Positions 21,465-34,619 of a stretch of 64,000 bases of DNA are shown piece after piece. The notes below the pieces were generated by a model, which was not told where the DNA came from, did not search any database, and was given only the letters and a program-made list of their open reading frames with translations. How positions within the stretch are numbered: position 1 is the stretch's first letter; the number at the start of each line of letters is the position of its first letter. This DNA comes from Puccinia triticina (Eukaryota; Basidiomycota; Pucciniomycetes; Pucciniales; Pucciniaceae), in the NCBI RefSeq assembly GCF_026914185.1, contig NC_070565.1, positions 6,572,001 through 6,636,000 of the forward strand, written 5' to 3'. A program made the position numbers and the translations under genes.

Positions 21465-22870
21465 CAATTTCTAATCTTGATAACCCAGACCAGCTACCTT
21501 GCAGTTTTTTTCTTCTTTTAACTCTTTGAAATTAACTGCTACTTCTTTCATATTCACACCTACTCTTCCATGTTCACTTCTGCTCTTCCATACTCACTCC
21601 CAATAACCTTCCATAACAAGAATAAAATGCAGATGTTCAATACTTACCACCATTGTATCTCCAACTGCTGCTATGCTCAGACTTTTAAAAATCCTGCCTG
21701 ACTGCTGATTTTGGCGGAAGAGGTACATCAACTTTCTGGGTATCTATACATCATCAGAAGCCGGGCTATCTTCTATCCTCTTCTTGCGTGCTGATCTGCT
21801 TGCTTACAATCCCAGGATGTGAGGAATGCAGCATCAACAAAACCATGAAGGCTAAAACAGTTAATTAGTTGTGGGAACTATTATCAAGTGATGCAGGTAG
21901 AATTATGGCAATTGTATACATTCACCATTAGACAACATGCAGAGCTTTCCAACAGTCCAAATGGAATGGGTGATAGTTACAAAGCTACTGAAAAAGCTGT
22001 CCAAGATCACATATATGGCCATTGCTCTCAGTCCTAAATCATGGATACAGCATAATTTGCTCAGATGTTCCACCTTTGCAGCCAATGAGCGACTCGACTG
22101 TGGTTGATGCCGAAATTGTGTTATCAGTCCATGTCATGTCACTTAGACTTTTTATTGTGTTACTAAGAATGACATGACGAGTGAAAGAAGCAGATCAGAC
22201 ACGAGAATCCATCCATCCATCATTGTTTCTCCTCCTTCATGGGCCTAGATTTCTCAATCAGTTGTTTTGTTTTTTCGCGGATGGAGGAGACAACGATGGT
22301 ACAGACAACCAAAATGGTGTTCACAAGATTTCCCTAGGGGGCTGGTACTTTTCAGCCCCAGTACCAGTGAACAATTCTGCTACATAAATATTATATCTGT
22401 GAGTGAGTGGTGCTTGTATTTATCTGTTGCCAACCTCCTCTGATGTCATCTCTGCGAGGCAGAGACCCTGCAGGGGAGAAGAGCTCGTCGGACAGGGGAT
22501 CGTTGGTGTAACACCTGTCTGGGAACTGGAAGGCAGTCTGTCAATCCTCAACAACAAAGGTCTTGGGCGGCTGGGCACATTGCAGTCTGGTCTGGAACTA
22601 ACTACAAACGGTCTAGATTACTAAAGCACAACAAGAGAACCGTGATCGTCCATGCTGAGGAAGACAAAGACAAACAAGCGATAAAATAGATAGATGTATA
22701 TAGATAAACAAAACAGCCGGTCAAACAACAGTGTATGATGTGTCACGTGTAATATAGTACAAGGAGAAGAGGAAGTGAGGGTGGATGGATGTGGCACTGG
22801 AGGGGCTTGGGAGGAAGGAACGAAGGCGGGGGTGAGATGATGCGTCGATGAAGAGAGAAGAAACAAGGGC
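21465..22870. other. non-coding stretch between the secreted-protein gene and eIF4E
   Basis: AT-rich, no supported gene. It should contain the 3' untranslated region of the eIF4E gene towards its right end (22.6-23.2 kb), where the DNA is purine-rich on the plus strand. Confidence 0.4.
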
Positions 22871-23197
22871 GATCAACAACTTACAAAGAAAAGAAAAGGG
22901 ATAGAGGAGAGCAGAAGAAGAGAGAGACAGCAATAAAAGAAGAAAAGTCTAAGTGATGATGATGATGGATAGCGAGATGTTGATGACGATGGCGGTGTGA
23001 CGACACAGAGACGTCCGCGGAGGAAAGCGAGTGAGGAAGCAGTCGTAGAGGGGGGTGGGGGAGAGGGAAGGGGATTCGAAGGGGCTGGGCGGGCGATCCA
23101 TCCAGGACACTGTTTGAAGCCGCACAGCCGCGCAAAAGCGTACAGGAAGGCGCCTGGCGTGAAGAGAGAGAGAGAGGGGGGGGGGGGGGGAGGAGGA

Positions 23198-25184
23198 TCA
23201 GGAGCCGGAGAGGATGCCGAGGCCGAGCGGGGCATGCGGGGCGGGGGACGAGGAGGTCCTGGAGCTAGGCCTAGTGGAGCCCGCAGGATTGGCGGCCGGG
23301 CCGGCGGCAGAAGAGTCGCCAGGAGGCGCGGGGGAGGGTTGGCGAGACTTGGCGGGGTTCTGTTTGAAGGCGTTGAGGGCGGCAGCAGCGGATGGGTGGG
23401 GCCCGCCAGCTGCGGAGTTAAGCGAGCCCATGGTAGGCAGGGTGAGCGCGGACTGGGGGCGACGACTGTTGGCGACAAAGGCGGCCATCATGCCGGGCGG
23501 GCCTGCGGGCATTCCGGGCGGCCGGGCGAGCGGAGTGGAACCGGCGACCGGGTTCGGCCGCCAGACCCCGTTCTGGATCGGCGGGTCGAGCGAGGAGAGT
23601 TGGCTGCCCCGTCCGCCGCCTGTCGTTGCTGCTCCTGCTCCTGCTCCTGCTCCTGCTGCTGCAGTTGGGCCAGCAATCGGGCCCCGGAAGCCCGGGCCAG
23701 TCACGCCGCCGAAGCCTGTAGTCCCCGCGGGAGGGATCACGCCCATCGTCGGCCCCGCCCGGCCCACCTCGGCACTCGTCGACCGTCGCATCAGGCTCCC
23801 CGCGCCCCCTCCGCCCATCCCACCCATCACCATCCCCTCTAGCGCCGGCCTGATGAGCGCCGGTTGCTGTCCACTGTTCCGGCTTGCGGGCGAGGACGCC
23901 GCGTTCGCATGGCCTTGGATGCTGATGAACCTCGACGCTCCATGGGAGCCGCCCGAATGAGCCTATGTATATAAACTCGAGCTGAGTGTGTGTGTGTTTG
24001 TAGTGGGAGGGGAAAGGAGACACGCACGGTGAACTCGACAGAGACGCCGGAGTGGTCGTTGATTTCGAGCACGTTGATCAGCCGCTTGCCGAGCCCGTTG
24101 ATCTTCTCGACGTTATCCTTCTCCTTGACCCAGATCTGGATCCTGTTTCCCCGGGGGCGAGTGGCGACGATAGCCCCGCAGACGAAGTCGTCGTCCTGCT
24201 GGGCGCCGCCGCTGGCGCTCGTCTCGATCTGTTCGCCGACCAAGCCGAGGACCAAGTAGGTCCATAATTTGTCGAGCAGGGCCAGGTTGGAATTCGACTT
24301 CATGGTGATGGTCCATTTGCCACCCTACATAGAAGAGGAATAGATGAGTGTGTGTGTTGTGATTGAGAGAGATGAGTTGTGGGATTATATACCTTTGAGT
24401 TAGCAGGATCTTCCCACATCGGTTTGATGTGGGCCTTGAAGAGTTGGACGGATGAGTTCATGTCCATCTGGCTGGGGATGACGGTCCAGTTGAAGAACCT
24501 GCAGAACTGCTCGACGGACTGGAAGGTTCCGATGGGCTGGAGGCCGGCCTCGTAGGCCTGTCCGCCGGTGGCATGGCCGCTGGTCGACGAGCGCTTGGAG
24601 AGCCGGGTGTCGAAGTAGAGCGTCCAGGAGTGCTGGAGCGGATGCAAGTCTTTGGGGGCCGGGTTTTCGCTGGCTGCTGGCTGGTTGGTGGGGGTTTCCT
24701 GGGGCGGCTCGGCAGTCTTGGTTTCCTTCCCGGGGGCGTCGGTGCTGATCTCGGGAGTGGTGGTGGTGGTGGTGGTGGTGGTGGTGGTGGTGGGGGATGC
24801 TGCTGGGGGCTGTTTGTCGGCTGGTGGGAGTAGTTCCGGCTTCATCCTTGCGATCCGCTCCTGGATTGCGGCGAGGGAGGGTGCGCGGGTTCTGTTGAGT
24901 CCGATGTTGATGTCGGATGCGGATCCTCTTCTCTGGAGTAGTAGCTGCTGTTCCTGTTCCTGTTCCTGGGTGGTGGTGGTTGCTGGTGGGGGTGGTGCTG
25001 GGTTGCTGCCCGGTGGGGAGTGGTTGGTGGGGGTGCTGGTGGCTGAGATGCTGGCTCGGCGGTCGAGGCTGCGGAGGGTTGAGAGCGGCAGGCGGAGTCT
25101 GTTGGGCCCGGCAGACTGGGTGCTGGTGCTGGTGCTGGTGGTGGTTGCGGTTTGGATTGTGAGCTGGGGGTCGTGGTTGGCCAT
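23198..25184 (-). CDS. eIF4E2-like: class II eIF4E (4EHP-like) cap-binding protein with long extensions
   Basis: Three exons: 24393-25184, 24028-24324 and 23198-23962. Both introns are phase 0 (GTATAT..GTAG and GTGCGT..ATAG), giving 617 aa. ATG at 25184 follows a CAACA context. Residues 1-190 are Ser/Thr/Pro-rich with a GGT-repeat-encoded Thr tract. The fold starts at HPLQHSWTLYF and runs through IGTFQSVEQFCRFFNW, FKAHIKPMWED, SKGGKWTITMK and FVCGAIVATRPRGNRIQIW to about residue 360. The cap-sandwich Trp of MWED is kept. The second position is Tyr in a QAYEAGL context, as in 4EHP, which binds the cap weakly and usually represses translation. The C-terminal ~250 aa are low-complexity Ala/Gly/Pro. 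The gene lies 215 bp downstream of the RdRP gene on the same strand. Confidence 0.9.
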
Positions 25185-25399
25185 TGTTGTTGACCGTTTC
25201 GAGCAGTGTGCAGGGTGCGGTGCGGGCGGAGGCTGGCCTTCCTTTTCAAGCGCAGGGCTCCGGGGAGTGGGCCAGCCGTTGCCACAGCAACATTCCCACC
25301 ACTTCCACAGCAACACACACTCAAGAGAAAAGCGCCCATGTTGTACATATTTATATTGCGCCACGCCAGAGTCATAACAAAAAGAACAAGAAGCAGCAT

Positions 25400-28300
25400 T
25401 CAATCCAGCACCTGGCTCAGCAGCAGCCCCAGGCTGATGAACCCAAAGCTGTGCGTCCCAAAGAGGTTGGACTGGGACTGGGTGGCCACCGTCCAGGCCA
25501 CAAACGCCCGGTGCACGCCCCCCAGCTCATCCTCCTCCAGCTCATCCACCTCAGACTCCGCGTCGCCGGGCCCGCCGAGGATCGACGCGCGGAGCAGCCC
25601 GAAGAGCGCCGTCGTCTGCTCGAGCAGGCCGCTCAGCGCCGCCCGCTTCTCGAACCGCTCGCAGGGCATCACGATCACCCCCAGGAAGGCCTCCGATTCA
25701 GTCAGGTGGTGCCCGCCCGTCCGCGTCGAGACGCTGTTCAGCTTGCAGATCTTCATCAGCTCGCTCCCGAACCAGGCCAGCAGCCCCGTAAACTCATCCC
25801 GCAGCCGCTCGTCCAGCCGGACAACCCGCCGGTACGCCTGCCCATCCGCGTACTTGCGCTTGATCCGCCGGACAACCAGCCGGTGCAGCCGGCTGTCCCC
25901 GTCCAGCCGCGCGTACACCCCCCCAAACTGGCGGTCAGTCCGCCGGAACCGGTGCATCTCCGCAATGTCGTCGTCGATGTGGCTTGCTTGGATAAAGATG
26001 TCGATCTTGTCCGCCGGGATCTCCCGGAAGAGCTTCCCGAGCACCTTGCCCGACTCGTAGTAATCCTCGCCCTCCTTCCCGCTGTCGTGTTCATGGCCTG
26101 AAACGCCATTGGACAAACCAGACAAACAGTGAATCAATATCGGATCCCCCCCACCCCCCCCCCCTCCCCACAGAAGAAAAAAAGATTTACACATAAAGTC
26201 CGGTTTCATCTTAGCCGGAGGGTTCGGCAGCTGTCGTATGTTGACCGGGACGCTTTAAATGTTCCAAAAAAAAAAAAAAAGATTTCCATATCAGGAAGAT
26301 TGAGGAGTAGTGCGACGCAAGGGGGAGGGGACTCACCCTGTCTTGGGATAATCCACTGCATCCGAGTGGAGCTCGGCGAGTCTGAGACAGGCCCCATTCA
26401 GCGTGCCTTCAGCACACTGGTCTGCGATGTGCAGATGTCTGGTGGCGATCATCCCAACCAAATCACTGGAGATATAATCCAAGAAGAAGTCCGCGCCATC
26501 TGCAATCCTGCCAAACCACGACCACCAAGAAGAAGAGAAGAAACAGGGGTAAGCTGTCAAGCTGCCCTCCCCTCCTCTGACAGCGGAAGAAATCGATATT
26601 TACGTGCAGTCACGATCCAACTTCCTCATCTCAGGCGGTAGATAACTCGCAGGCCGTTGGATTCGTGCGCGGTTCGGGACCAGCTCGGGCAAGCCGATCA
26701 CAGTAAACAAATCCCCATCGAGATCGCCGCCACCTAAACAAGAGGGTAACGATCTTGAACCTAGCTCACTCGCACAGTCGGTCAAGAGGACACCTCGAGT
26801 TAATTCGGGCGGCTTCCAACGATTATCACGACGATCAGGACAGTTTTACCTTGGACTGGGAACGCAACGCAGTTCACCAATGAGCTCAACCGGGGGGCTA
26901 TCTTTGGGTCGAGCTTGCCTACTGCTGTCACCACTCTGACATCGCCTGGATGGAGACTAGGCGATCTGGTGACAGCGAATGAACCTTTGAGGTATTTAGG
27001 AGCACCTTGCGGGTACTGAACACAAACATAGATCGAGTCCGGTGGAAGGAAGTTATCCTCATCCGCAACACCCACCAACGTGTAGGACTTCTCCAGTGGG
27101 ATTCGGCCGCGATACTTCAAGTCTCTCAGACATTGGATCGTCATCAAGTCGTAACACTCCTCAACAAAATCAGAGCCAACCGAGACCTCATCCCCCAAGA
27201 GCTCGCTCAGCTTGTGGAGGATCGAAGCCATCCCGCTGCCAGAACCCAACGAATATTGCTGCATCAGATCCGCCGCAAGTTTGGGACTCTTGCGCGAGTC
27301 TTCCACCTTCCGGACGATCTTCGCCTGCAGCTTCAGGAACACCTCCGCCCGGATGCCCAGGTCCTCGAGTAATTTGATCAACGGCCGATTGAGATAGGCC
27401 ACCAAGGGCTTGGTGAACGTCCCAGCGATATCCAGCGTCAACGAGTCCGGCGCGTCAAACTTGTCCATCGAAGGTCTCATCCGCACTACTTTGCCCTTCA
27501 GGGTAGGATCCAGTGACAGCATGCCCTTGAAGCCACCCAGCCGGATCTGATAACAGGTCGACCGGACCGACTTTCGGATATTCCCGATATTCAGCACCCG
27601 ATGGACCTCATCGACAAGCTCCTGGGAGATCGTCCCTACTCCGTCAGTGAAGCAGGAATCATTCCGCTCCACATCGGCCATTCGCGTCACTTCTGAGGGC
27701 CGTAAGGTGAGTGACTTGCGCGTCGAGGTGAAGGCCTGGGCGATTCGGGCCATGTAGCGCGCAGGAATCCGGATACTTTTGGGGAGATTTTTGAGCACGA
27801 TCGTAATTCTCAAGTAATCATAAGACATAATGCACACAGCTGAAAATACCATCAAATGGACACGAGGTGTCCAGTACCTTCACAAAAAAAAAGAAGAAAG
27901 AAGGCTCACACTTTACTGAAATCTCCTAGTTTAGCGCGTATCGAGGCCGCAGTGACTAGCTCATTACCCTTGTAGAACGGACAGACAAACCAAGCCTGAT
28001 GGTCTTTGAGGGCAGAGTTAGAGTACCCCAAGAACTCGAATTTCCGTCCACAAAGAATCATCCCTTTGGTCAAAAAGGGCCGGTAACGAGTACGGAGAAG
28101 GTGATGGATATCCACGTCTCGGCTCGACCGAAGTCGATGTCCGGTCTCATCGGCCAGGGACACTCTGACGAAGTTGTGGGTTTGTCCGTACAAGCGAAGG
28201 ATACTGTTGGATTGCTCGATGTGCGGGCCTTGTAGCGACAGTCTGGTGGGAGTGATCGTGACGGTCCGACATGGGAAAGAATCGCCACCGTCGATATTCG

Positions 28301-29696
28301 GATGGTGTAACGTGGCCTCTTGCGCGCTGGTTTTCAGCGCTTCTTGGAGTGCTTGCAGATAAGCCGGCTTTTGTCCTGTCTGCTTCCCATCACTGCTATC
28401 GCTGTAGTTATCTATGAATTGGATCAGGGCTCTTTCGGCCAGACTCTCATCGATGCCCATCAGAGCCTGACAGACCCGAAGGATCTGGTACGGTAGAAGG
28501 ACGGAGTTGTGAAGCAGACACTCGATCTGGAAGGCCACTGGGATCGTAAAACAGACGAGGTTTTCTAGGATGGACTTGATCCTCTCCGGATCATAATGAT
28601 CTTTCTCGACGATGGTCCGACTGAATGAGGTGATCTTCGGTAGTGGTACAGAGATTTTCAAGGAACAGAAATTGCGGAAAGCCGCGTCAGTGGCAAACTG
28701 GATTCGAAGTTGATTGTTCACAAACGGAAACGCGTCTGCCCTGGTGTGAGAGTATCCATGGACGCGAATTCGTAGACCAGCATCCTTTTTTATTTTCTCG
28801 CCGAAAAAAAAAAAGAAATGTTCAAAAAAGTTCATGTGAGTAAGCCTTCTTGTACTAAGAGTAATTTCTTCGGATTAATATTCATATTGAGATGGAAATA
28901 TTAGATGAATTGAAATTTGGCCAACATTTTTATCTTGAGCTGAGGCAGGGCCAGAGAGGAACGAAGGGATCTTATTCAAAAGCTCTTCAAACTGAGGGGG
29001 TCTTGCGAGTGAAAGTATCACCCAAGGTGAACAAGCTTCGATTTTCCGCAAGGTTTGCAGTTGAATCACGATCTTTTTGGAGCGCTCTTGGTTAGTCCAA
29101 CTGAGCATGATAAACTTGTTGTCAATATCGAACCTGAGTTGACTGGAATCTGAAGGTAAACAAATCGCATATTCGGATGAGAAGGCAGGTTTATTAAGGT
29201 GTAGACAGGTCCGACCAAAGTCGATCAGACTGATAGGGATTGGCTTTTGGGTCAGCTCTAGTTCTTTCAATTCCTGGATGACTTCTGTTGTTTCTTTGAA
29301 ACGCGAATCCTTGAGAGCCTTAATCAACTGCGGGTGCGGGATTATCCTCCGTCCATTCCGGAGGGATTGTTCGAATTGAATAGGCGAAAGATTATTGAAG
29401 ATCTTGATAGGACTGCGAACGACGGCGGTCAAGAATCTATGGCCTAGCTCAGAAGTTGGGAAGGTGACGGTAGCGGTGAGGCGGTCGGATCGATTGATAG
29501 AGGCGAGGAAAGCTGGCTGGGGGTGCTGGGAATGAGGATTGCCCAGCGGACGAACGTCGACTTGAAAGTTCGACTTAGTTTCGTCCGACTTGAGCACCGG
29601 TGGACGGTGGATCACTTTGGAAATAGCGGTGATCAGGGCAAGCTTGGTTTCGAGGTGCGTACCAGACGAGGGTAAGTCAAGAACATAAACTTCCAT
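25400..29696 (-). CDS. RdRP: RNA-dependent RNA polymerase of the RNA-silencing pathway (QDE-1/RdRP family)
   Basis: It makes double-stranded RNA from single-stranded templates for RNA interference. Probable start is MEVYVLDLPSSG at 29696. Exon 1 runs to about 28925. Exon 2 runs from about 28796 to 27917; this first junction (GTTGGC..GCGAG) is weak. The rest is firm: 26850-27839, 26770-26793 (24 nt), 26604-26733, 26337-26508, 26191-26252 and 25400-26097, all GT..AG with consistent phase. Motifs in order: IRIPARYMARIAQAFTSTRK, CFTDGVGTIS, PSLHPGDVRVV, NCVAFPVQG, then the catalytic loop CASGGDLDGDLF joined across the intron at 26734-26769, LHSDAVDYPKTG and KPDFMCHEHD. The three Asp of DLDGD are intact. 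Length is about 1,240 aa, normal for fungal RdRPs. No lesion was seen, so it is probably functional. Confidence 0.92.
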
Positions 29697-29799
29697 GGTG
29701 AATACTGCAAGATCTGATTGGAAGAGCTGGTTATATGTGGTTTTCAAAGAACTGATGCACCACCAAGGACAAGTAATATGATGAACGAAAAAATTCAAG

Positions 29800-30590
29800 T
29801 TAGCAGCCGGGACATGAGGAAGGAAGGGGATGGGATGGAGCCCGGACCGCTCAAGAAGGCTGGAAAACCTGTCGGAGATATTTTGGACAGTCGCTTATGT
29901 AAGCACTAGAACCAACATTAAATATGCATCCAAAAAGGGTCGCGGATGCATGCCCCTTCCCCCATCTGCACTGCACAAGCATAAGAAAGCCAAGCCATGG
30001 ATGAGGGTTCGCGGTACGTTTCCGCTAATGGGACCATGTACAAATGGGGCCCTGTATTTCCCGAGGGATTATCAAGAATCGCAAAAAAGCCCTGCAGGTT
30101 ATTGCCAAGACTGAAAACAGCGACTGCCCTTTGCCCTGATCAACACCGCTTCCGTCCACCAATGTACATGGAGCCACCAAACGGCGAACACTCGGGTGCA
30201 TTTTGTGATTGCGGATCTAGGCCTAGGGCAACAGTCCCCCCGTGCTAGGGAGCAAACAATTGAGCACGTTTGGATATTGCTCATGTGACGTGTTGTTTTT
30301 TTTTCGTGCTGCCCTCAAGACGCTAAACTGTGTCCATGGTGTAAAATTGGCTTTTGGAGGTTCACCTGGGGGGCTTTGCCATAATTCACTAACCAAAGCT
30401 TTGTGTAGTGTGTTAAGCTGCAACCACACTATTTTTTATGTCAGAGCAGTCTGTTGAATATGGAAGCTAAATCAAACCTATCTCACCACATCTTGTGAAT
30501 CTAGATTGTGCTTTGAGAGAGGGGGGGACTTGGGTGGGCTTGATTTCTTTTGGCCAATGAGGTGATTTTGAAGCAAGGTTTGGGAAACTT
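29800..30590. other. non-coding stretch upstream of the RdRP gene
   Basis: This should contain the RdRP promoter. No other gene, RNA or clear repeat was recognised. Confidence 0.4.
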
Positions 30591-31730
30591 CCATACTTAC
30601 ACTACACCCGGGGAGTCCCTCCACGGGGAAATCACTTGGAATCCACAAGGACTCCACGTGGTAGCCATGCGCAAGGTTGGACCAGCGGCTTTTGGTCCAG
30701 GGAAACACGGGGTCACCACCGGGAGGATCACGCGGCCACCCCGTGATCATCCCGCGTATTCCACGGCAGCTTTTGGCTCCGCCTGGAATCCCTGCGGACT
30801 CCCAGTGATCCCAACGTGAAGGTCAAGCCCACGGTGTGGTGATTTATATAGGCATGCGTGGTAGAATGTCCACTCGGGGATAGCACAGGCGGGAATGCAC
30901 AGAGCGGCTCAGGCAGAGTGCATTCCGGTGACATGAGCACTGAGGATGATTTCAGAAAAAGCACGCTAAGAAAGCTTATGGAAAGTCGCGCGTGGATGGA
31001 ATGCATGGATTGGGTATTTGGACCGGATCGGAAAGACAGGGCTGGACTGCGGCGGACTACACACGTGGACTGGTAGCAGCGGCGCGTCAGCAGTTGAGCC
31101 ACGTTCAGCTGAAGCGGGTGGAACTGGGGCAGAGGCGGTGGCGAGAGACTGACTGGCGGGGGCTAGACAGAGGAGGGTGGGAGGGCAAGCGTCAGAGAGG
31201 AGCGGAGTCTGGGACAATGACATGCGGAAAGCAGGCAGAGCTGAAGGACTAGTGCGGGATTGGGTGGGAACGGTGACGTGGGAAAAGGCTCATGGTTTCT
31301 CTTCTCTCTCTCCTATCCTATTATCCTATCATCTTAGGGATTACTCATTATTGTACTTGCACTTACGGACATATTAGAGTATTAGGAGAGATATACGTGA
31401 ACTTATCTTTACTTACAGAGTTACTTGCGGATTCTGTTCTTGTGGAGTGCAGATCTTTAGTCACTTGCGGATTATGAAGCTATAGATCAGGCTCAGAGAG
31501 GAGTGCTGAAGGCTAGCGGATAGTAGCAGTGCGGAGCCAAGTCGCCAATAATCACACAGCCCGGACACATATATTCTTTAAGAGGGTGGTTAGCGGACAT
31601 TTCTACTGACTTACCAGCCCTTATTCTCACAACGGGTGGATCACGGCTCCTTCAACCGTGGGCTCCCCGAGGAATCACTGTGATACCCACGCGCGGGTCG
31701 GGCCCACAAGAGGCAATCCTGACACCAGCT
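30590..31730. repeat. palindromic-word DNA split by a solo LTR
   Basis: The DNA at 30590-30834 and 31632-31730 is made of related words (GTGATC, CCACGG, TCCACGTGG, GGAATC and complements). It reads as one element interrupted by the LTR at 30835-31631. Confidence 0.5.
30835..31631 (+). mobile_element. solo LTR, 797 bp (TGTGGTGATTTAT...TTCTCACA)
   Basis: It begins TGTGGTGATTTATATAGGC and ends CTTATTCTCACA, followed by ACGG. The four bases before it are also ACGG, compatible with a short target duplication. A second, reverse-oriented copy of the same LTR lies at 40122-42529 with two later insertions. The alignment of the two copies defines both ends. The short translated frames inside both copies (WTAADY, ETD.RGLDRG) are shared LTR sequence, not a gene. 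Confidence 0.75.
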
Positions 31731-31734
31731 ATAA

Positions 31735-34100
31735 AAACTGGATTTTTGTGCAGCAATTCATGTTTATCTGGAGTACAGGGTAGCATATGCTGCATTCCAT
31801 GGATTTAAAAAAGAAAAACAACAATAGATCCTATTTTACAACAGGAGAGAGAATACAAATAGAGAGCCAAGAAAATAAGGCAATCATTGCCAAATCTTGA
31901 CAATCACCACCAGTCCACCAGAATCCTCAAGAGACCATCAGCAAGGGCGACTATCAACCAGTTGACACCACAATGATGACCACCGTCACAAGTCCCACAT
32001 AAGAAGTTGGACACACTCACCTGTTTCTTTGGAATCCAAAAGGGGTGGGAGTACCCGGCGGGATGAATCAGTCATCTCAGAGGAAAGCAATCACCGTTCC
32101 ATTGGATCTGTCCTCAATCTCCGGCGTGCTTGGCATCCTTCTTCTGCTATTCTTGCTTGTTGTCCGATGATTGCCGTTGTATTTGTCAGAGGAAGAGTGG
32201 GGCGACTTGGGAAGAGAGGTGGCTCAGAGGCCAAGTAACTCTTGGACAACCTTCTGGCCAATCTTGCTGTACAGAGCTGTGTTTTCCAAATGCTTGTTAT
32301 CTATTGCTTCTATCTGTGTGGATAATTGAGAGACCTGGTAGATGTTTTTCCAGAGATGATCAGTCATTGGAAATGGTTTTTCCAGAGTCTAATTTTATGT
32401 TTTTCTGGGTCTGATGTGAGTCAGATGTGGATTATGAAATGATTGATAAATTATCCAGAAGTCAATGGGAAGTGTGTCAGAAGTGATGTGGAATTATCAC
32501 AGGACCTTGTGCAATGTTGCATAGAACCATTTAATTTTCTAAGGATGAATTAATTACAATCTGTCATGAAATCATAGTTAATCAATTCCCAATTATTACT
32601 CAATTATGATGAATTTCTGTTGATCAATTTCTCTATGTCAAAGGGGTTCCAAACAATGTAAATGTGAATTTTGGGGGCTTTCATGCCTTTCTGACCTGTT
32701 TTTACTTGTAATGGAGCTGTGAAAGGCCCCTCCAGTGATCTGTCACCCTAATGTAAGCGCGCACACAAATGTGACATTGGCAAAGTGGAAAAAAACTCAC
32801 ATGCATGTGCATGGAGACATTGGAAAACAAACAAACACAAAAACAACTCAGAAGCTTATATATTTTAAGAACCCAGGATGTCTATCTGAAATCTGGGATC
32901 ACATACCTCCAACTTGAAGCTTGACTTGACTCATATTTTCACCCTACTTTCATCCTTTTTTGGCTCAATTCTAGATGATACCGGCCTTCTTTAGGGAAAC
33001 TAGCGTTTAAGGGCGGCTACGCCACCCCGTGATTGCTGGTGTAAATTCATTCACCATTAACTTAAGACACTTCCTAAAAAAGTTGCCTTTATGGTATGCC
33101 AAGGTGACATCCTCCCCCAACCAGGATAAGCGGATTGCCGGAGTTGGATTTTATATAGCGGGTTGGATAGGTGCGCGCAGGGTGTTGATGAAACTTCTGA
33201 AAAGAAACTCAATTTCCCATTTTTGTGGGATCAATTGCGTCCAGGAAGACTCGGAGGCACACCGGAAAAGGTGTCAGCCTGGAGAAGGGCTAGGGAAATG
33301 GCTTGGGGTGATTTTAAGAGCTCTGAAAAGAACCTTAGGTAACCGTTTTCAAGTGATTGATTGCATGTGGAGAGATGAAAATGGAAGAAAAAGGGGAGGG
33401 GGATGTGGGCAAAGGTGGGAGGGGAAAAGGAAATTAAATAACAGAGTCCAGCTTGAATTGAAGTATGGGGAAAAGGATAAAAGGAGGCAGCAAGTCGATG
33501 ATTGCTGGTCATTGCTTGGCTCTTGCTCGGCGCCAATTGCTTAAAGAGCCAAGCGATCCAGGTGCATTGGAACCTCTATTTTTTTTTTTGGGGGGGGGGG
33601 GGGGGGGGGAAGGGAGAAATGCTGCCATTTTTTTGTTGGTGGGTGCGGCGGTCTGCTTAATGTTAAACTGTTAATATGCCAATTCAGATGGGCCTTTCAC
33701 ATCATTCTAACAGGTGTGTACATGTTGTTGATCTGCGGGAGGCCCAACCTGCAATTTGTAAAAAATTTACACACGCGCACATGACAGTTACATAATGACA
33801 TTAGCAAAGTGAAAACAATGACCACCTTCATACGCATATAAATAACATGAATTGAACCCCAATAATTCATCTCAATTAACAAACAGTTCAAATTGAATTA
33901 TGATTTGATTGCGGCCATTGTTTCTTAGTGGTTTCAACCGCGTTCCATTTGTGTTCCAGTTGACTTCTGCATGACTTCTGGATGGTTTTGTAAGGACCTC
34001 TGTTAGGTCCTTCACTACAGTCCAGTGGAGTATGATCCGGAAGGATCCAGTGGTGCTTTTGGGGCTAGACAAGACCTTGTGTCTTGGAGAGAATTTCTAG
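31735..34100. other. non-coding stretch with a poly-T/poly-G run
   Basis: AT-rich, no conserved gene. A run of T followed by about 20 G lies at 33577-33609. No RNA gene was seen. Confidence 0.45.
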
Positions 34101-34125
34101 AACCCAGCAGTATGAATTGCACAAT

Positions 34126-34268
34126 CTAGCTCAGTAGAAGGAATCAGCTTTTTCTCTACTCTATGTACAATAAATGATGAGGGAAAGAAATGGAACAAGA
34201 TTGAGAAAGGGAATTGTGAGACATACCTAGCTCAGTAGAAGGAATCAGCTTTTTCTCTACTGAGCTAG
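34126..34268 (-). mobile_element. LTR segment with intron-like duplication (CTAGCTCAGTAGA hairpin)
   Basis: On the minus strand a hairpin block, CTAGCTCAGTAGAG to TTCTACTGAGCTAG, is followed by GTATGT (donor at 34226). The block is repeated so that its terminal TAG at 34126-34127 closes a 101-nt intron-like unit. The second copy lacks the first eight bases and is preceded by TTTATTGTACATAG. It resembles the LTRs at 53705 and 41225. The LTR ends were not resolved. Confidence 0.65.
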
Positions 34269-34619
34269 GCAGGTGCGGAGGCGTTGAGCTTAAAAGTTTG
34301 TGGTGGTGGTTGCTGAGTAAGCATCAGGGACTGTTCCGTGAACCCTGAGCCGGTGAGGTGGCAAGGGCTTTGCAGGTTTATGCATGAATCCAGGATCACT
34401 TTCAGATCATTTGTGGATTAGTTCCAGAGTTTTCATTAATTCTTACACTACTCTCATCAAAGGCATCCAGCACAGTTATGGAAAAAGGGTACAGTATGGC
34501 ACTCTCTGGAGAGTGTGTCAAAATCTCCCCTGGTGACATAGGATGCCTGCAAATGGCTAACAAAAAATGGCCGCTCAACTTTGTTCACAAATTGATCCAT
34601 GTCTAATGCTTTGACACGG

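Noticed and set aside
22997..25377. Long plus-strand frames (up to 281 aa) rich in Gly, Arg, Ser and Val
   Set aside because: They are antisense shadows of the GC-rich eIF4E exons on the minus strand. They lack domains, and the minus frames splice into a recognised protein.
25184..26101. Plus-strand frames of 284 and 305 aa
   Set aside because: Antisense to the last RdRP exon and the eIF4E upstream region; no family features.
30992..31252. Arg/Gly-rich frame shared with the minus strand at 40236-40742
   Set aside because: The sharing comes from two copies of the same LTR; the frames are interrupted differently and contain no domain.
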